Shown here: piece by piece, positions 61,308-64,000 of the stretch
How the letters are laid out: each line of letters opens with the position of its first letter
How positions within the stretch are numbered: position 1 is the stretch's first letter
Source: Sodalis ligni
GTDB lineage: Bacteria; Pseudomonadota; Gammaproteobacteria; Enterobacterales; Enterobacteriaceae
Direction: 5' to 3'
NCBI RefSeq assembly: GCF_016865525.2
Contig: NZ_CP075169.1
Location: 4,340,337-4,404,336 of the forward strand
Length of the DNA: 64,000 bases
Program-made: the position numbers and the translations under genes
The notes under the pieces: model-generated
Database searches by the model: none
Told to the model about the DNA's origin: nothing
Seen by the model: only the letters and a program-made list of their open reading frames with translations

Positions 61308-61529
61308 ATGAACATTAACCTTTCTACATTATTGAAAGCCATCATAGGTGGCGCTGGATTTGCCCTTTCCGGTGGACTTTCCTTGGCTGATCCCAACGCT
61401 TACTGCAACGGCGACTATCACAGATATCTTTGCTGCCCTTGGCGGCACAACCGTAAGTGCTTTGGCCGTAAAGGGAACAGTAAGCTAAAGTGCGGGAACA
61501 GCGTCAGCCAAGTTGGCTTTACGCAGTGA
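61308..61529 (+). CDS. Small hydrophobic protein of unknown function, possible frameshift
   Basis: ATG at 61308 follows a strong GGAGG. The product starts MNINLSTLLKAIIGGAGFAL, a glycine-rich hydrophobic helix. As written it continues for 73 residues into a Cys/Arg-rich tail. If one base is removed from CCCAA (61393-61397 region), the frame becomes a hydrophobic Thr/Ala/Val stretch (TATITDIFAALGG) and stops at 59 residues, which looks more natural. I recognise no family. Confidence 0.45.
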   Translation: MNINLSTLLKAIIGGAGFALSGGLSLADPNAYCNGDYHRYLCCPWRHNRKCFGRKGNSKLKCGNSVSQVGFTQ

Positions 61530-61545
61530 ATTACGGGCCCCTTTC

Positions 61546-62106
61546 CTATTCCATGTTCTCCCGGTAACGAAAGCAAGCGGGATCGTGGTCGTTGACGATG
61601 CCCACCGCCTGCATCCAGGCATAGACAATCGTCGGCCCGACGAATTTGAAGCCCCTCCGCTTTAAATCCTTTGAAATCCTGGCGGACAGCTCCGTTTCCG
61701 TGGCAAAGCCCTTGCCCATCAGCGGCACGCCGTTGGTGTAAGACCAGCAATATTCCGCGAAGTCCTCGCCGTTTGCCTGCATCTCATTGAAGATCTGCGC
61801 GCCGCGAATCGTCGCCTGGATCTTTGCACGGGCCCGCACGATCCCCGAATTGCCCAGCAGGCGCTCGATGTCGTCGGCGCCATAAACCGCCACAGCCCGA
61901 GGATCAAAACCGTCAAAGGCCAGGCGGAAAGCGTCCCGCTTGCGCAGAATGATGTCCCATGACAGACCGGCCTGGAACCCCTCCAGCATCAGCGTCTCCC
62001 ACAGCCTGCGCGGATCGCGTTCCGGGATGCCCCATTCCGTATCGTGATAATGCCGCATCAACGGGCCTGAATCAGCCCAGCTGCAGCGATGCTGTTTTTC
62101 CGACAT
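61546..62106 (-). CDS. tag: DNA-3-methyladenine glycosylase I
   Basis: Excises 3-methyladenine from alkylated DNA; 186 residues (E. coli Tag 187). Zinc ligands are the Cys of RCSWADS and His of RHYHDTEWG near the N-terminus with NDHDPACF at the C-terminus. The conserved LEGFQAGLSWDIILRKRDAF helix-hairpin region (cited in part: FQAGLSWDIILRKRD) contacts the lesion. Stands alone between the small ORF and the transporter gene. Confidence 0.96.
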   Translation of the reverse strand: MSEKQHRCSWADSGPLMRHYHDTEWGIPERDPRRLWETLMLEGFQAGLSWDIILRKRDAFRLAFDGFDPRAVAVYGADDIERLLGNSGIVRARAKIQATIRGAQIFNEMQANGEDFAEYCWSYTNGVPLMGKGFATETELSARISKDLKRRGFKFVGPTIVYAWMQAVGIVNDHDPACFRYRENME

Positions 62107-62168
62107 CCGCGTCCTCCTGGATGATTACATTTCGTTGACTGCCGTGCTTTAATCATCATGCTATGGCG

Positions 62169-63428
62169 TTAACGTCCTGAGGCCGCAAGAGACGTGCCGA
62201 TGTGGCGGGAACGCCCTGCCAATGAGCCGAATAGCGCCATAAGGACGGAAAGAACAACACCGATGGCCAGCGGAATATGCCAGTTTCCGGTAATATCGTG
62301 AGCCTTACCGGCAAGCGTTGGCCCGCAGGCCGCCAAGAGATAACCGATGCACTGCGCCATGCCGGAAAGCGCAGCCGATTGATGAACATCCCTCGCGCGC
62401 ATACTCATGAACATCAGCGCTAGAATAATGGCGGCCCCCGATCCGAAACCAAATAGGGCCGACCAAAGCAGCGCCCAGGCCGGCGCAAACAGCAGGCCCA
62501 GTAGCGATATGCCCAGCATAAAACCGGTACCGGCGGCTATCAGCCGCTGATCTTTCAATCGGCCGACTACCAGGCTCAAGACCAATCCCGGCACAGCGCA
62601 GGAGAGCTGCATAACCCCATGTATCGAGCCCGCGGCGGCAGGGGTAAAGCCCGCATTGGTCAAAATGGTCGGCAGCCAGGCGACCATAATATAATACAAC
62701 GTCGAATTCGCCCCCATGAACAGCGTAACCTGCCAAGCGATCATTGAACGCCAGACACCTCCACCATGGACAGGCGCCGCGGTTCCGTTTACCGGTGTTT
62801 CTGTTACGGGAATTCCTTTTAAGGGAGTTCCTTTTGGAGGAGTTCCTTTTAAGGGAACAATACGTCCGCCAAGTTCACAAGTCCAAACAGCAATGGCCGC
62901 CAAAGGAAAAACAATCACCATCCCTAACGCTATGCGCCAGCCAAACACGTCGGCCAAGGGGACCACGCTCATGGAAACCATCGCTGCGGCCACCCCCATC
63001 GTCACCGCGCAGACGCTGGTGATGACCGGCACCCTGCTGGGAAAATCACGCTTGATAAGGCCTGGCAGCAGCACATTGCCAAGGGCAATGCCGGTGCCGA
63101 CGGTCGCGGTACCCAGGTAGAGGCCCACGACAGTCCCCGTCGAGCGAACAACCACCCCCGCCGCAATAAGCAATAATGCGCCGAATAAGCAGCGCTCAAT
63201 CCCGTATTTCCGGGCAAACAGCGCCGCGAACGGCGATATGGCGGCAAAAGCGACAAGCGGCAACGTCGTCAATAAGCCCGCATCGGTGGGAGATAATCCC
63301 AGATGCGAACGGAGCAGGTCTAATACTGGCGCCACGCCGGTGACAGGACCCCGTAGCGTGGCCGCTACCAGCAGCAAGCCTGCGACAAGCAGGAACGAAC
63401 GCGACGCGGTTGCGGTATGTCTGGCCAT
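62169..63428 (-). CDS. MFS transporter of the CynX/NimT family
   Basis: 419 residues from 63428 (MARHTATASRS). Twelve membrane helices; TLRGPVTGVAPVLD, GIALGNVLLPGLIKRDFP and GMAQCIGYLLAACGPTL match E. coli NimT (YeaN), an exporter of 2-nitroimidazole. Between helices 6 and 7 lies an unusual Pro/Lys/Gly/Thr repeat (PLKGT-PPKGT-PLKGI) encoded by 15-bp tandem repeats and absent from NimT. Divergent from an AraC gene, as nimT is from nimR. Strong nimT candidate. Confidence 0.9.
   Translation of the reverse strand: MARHTATASRSFLLVAGLLLVAATLRGPVTGVAPVLDLLRSHLGLSPTDAGLLTTLPLVAFAAISPFAALFARKYGIERCLFGALLLIAAGVVVRSTGTVVGLYLGTATVGTGIALGNVLLPGLIKRDFPSRVPVITSVCAVTMGVAAAMVSMSVVPLADVFGWRIALGMVIVFPLAAIAVWTCELGGRIVPLKGTPPKGTPLKGIPVTETPVNGTAAPVHGGGVWRSMIAWQVTLFMGANSTLYYIMVAWLPTILTNAGFTPAAAGSIHGVMQLSCAVPGLVLSLVVGRLKDQRLIAAGTGFMLGISLLGLLFAPAWALLWSALFGFGSGAAIILALMFMSMRARDVHQSAALSGMAQCIGYLLAACGPTLAGKAHDITGNWHIPLAIGVVLSVLMALFGSLAGRSRHIGTSLAASGR
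62813..62857. repeat. Three 15-bp tandem repeats within the transporter gene
   Basis: Units TTCCTTTTAAGGGAG, TTCCTTTTGGAGGAG and TTCCTTTTAAGGGAA encode the pentapeptide repeat in the central cytoplasmic loop of the NimT-like protein. In-frame, so copy number could change without breaking the gene. Confidence 0.9.
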
Positions 63429-63538
63429 GAATAATATCCCGAAGAGCAATAAAGCAGAGCGACAATCTTACCCCTTTCGCGAATGCCGGAATTTGGATAT
63501 ATTGACAATAAATACTCAAAAACTGACAACCTGCATTG

Positions 63539-64000
63539 ATGCTATCCCTTGAAGACTCGCTTCGCTACTTCGATCAAGACCAGCCTTACGGACTGGTGGC
63601 CGGCCTAAAGACGCATTCACCTGGCGCCAGTGAAGTGCCTGTCCACCAACATCGGCAAGGACAGCTGCTTTTTGCGGTCAAAGGCGGCATAACATGCGAA
63701 GTCGACGACGCCATTTGGATGGTGCCCCCCAACAGCGCCGTGTGGATACCCGGCCAAACCCGCCACAGCGTTCGCGCAACGGCGAACGCCGAGATAAGCT
63801 TTCTCTTCATCCAGCCGGGCGCCGCGCCGCTTCCCGCCACCTGCTGTACGCTCTTCATCTCCCCCTTGGTGCGCGAGCTCATTCTTCATATGGCGGGCCA
63901 GCCGCCGAAATATGCGCCGGACAGCCCCATCGGACGCAAGGCCGTCGTGCTGCTGGAGGAGCTTGCTCATATGCCGGTAGAGCGGCTGCATCTGCCTATC
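63539..64000 (+). CDS. AraC-family regulator, NimR-like (5' part, cut by window end)
   Basis: Open from ATG 63539 (MLSLEDSLRYFDQDQPYG) to the window edge, 154 codons seen. The visible part is an AraC-type cupin sensor: PVHQHRQGQLLFAVKGG, then VPPNSAVWIPGQTRHSV. The C-terminal HTH is outside the window. Divergent from the NimT-like gene over about 110 bases, the arrangement of nimR-nimT in E. coli, where NimR represses nimT. Confidence 0.85.
   Translation, partial: MLSLEDSLRYFDQDQPYGLVAGLKTHSPGASEVPVHQHRQGQLLFAVKGGITCEVDDAIWMVPPNSAVWIPGQTRHSVRATANAEISFLFIQPGAAPLPATCCTLFISPLVRELILHMAGQPPKYAPDSPIGRKAVVLLEELAHMPVERLHLPI

Overview
The window is a chromosomal segment of a gamma-proteobacterium of the order Enterobacterales. 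Most genes have close Escherichia coli counterparts in recognisable order: upp-uraA, purMN, ppk-ppx-yfgG, yegE(dgcE)-yegD, mdtABCD-baeSR, yegP-yegQ-cyaR-yegS, thiMD and yehS. Non-coding signals agree with this: a PurR operator before purM, a UTP-sensing type upp start region, a TPP riboswitch before thiM and a CyaR small RNA after yegQ. Added to this backbone are features typical of plant-, soil- or insect-associated members (Sodalis/Pectobacteriaceae-like, an inference): a complete urease operon, a long-form pstCAB operon beside ppk, an IS630 copy, an EsaR-type LuxR regulator ghost and a ghost of an OspC-family type III effector.

Layout. 1-628: 103-bp tandem repeat array running off the left edge and ending at the uraA stop. 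0.6-4.5 kb: pyrimidine salvage (upp-uraA) and purine synthesis (purMN). 4.5-13.1 kb: pstCAB divergent from ppk-ppx-yfgG. 13.2-16 kb: AT-rich accessory pocket with the OspC-like pseudogene and IS630. 16.3-22.7 kb: mgtE, dgcE, yegD. 22.7-28 kb: ureDABCEFG on the minus strand. 28-32.3 kb: aldo-keto reductase, LysR regulator, YbdL-like aminotransferase and an orphan amino-acid binding protein. 33-44.2 kb: mdtABCD-baeSR. 44.3-50.3 kb: yegP, yegQ, CyaR, yegS, an unknown gene, thiD, thiM and its riboswitch. 50.3-53 kb: secreted hypothetical, LuxR ghost, GNAT, yehS. 53-58.6 kb: redox/electrophile block (aldo-keto reductase, LysR, YghU, two SDRs, TetR). 58.7-64 kb: DUF3750 protein, class C beta-lactamase, small hydrophobic ORF, tag, a nimT-like transporter and the start of a divergent nimR-like AraC regulator.

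The most striking global pattern is damage to reading frames. purM, pstC, ppk, dgcE, the OspC-like gene and the IS630 transposase together carry 16 apparent one-base losses, nearly all in homopolymer runs; restoring the base restores full family length in each gene apart from one extra in-frame TAA in the OspC-like gene. A luxR gene carries three more run-length changes of mixed sign. Almost all of this lies in 2.8-21 kb and 51.3-51.6 kb, while long genes such as mdtB, mdtC and ureC are intact. This could be real decay or systematic run-length sequencing error; the sequence alone cannot decide.

The best candidate for something biologically notable is the OspC-like effector gene (13342-14749), followed by the 103-bp mosaic repeat array and several small unannotated ORFs.
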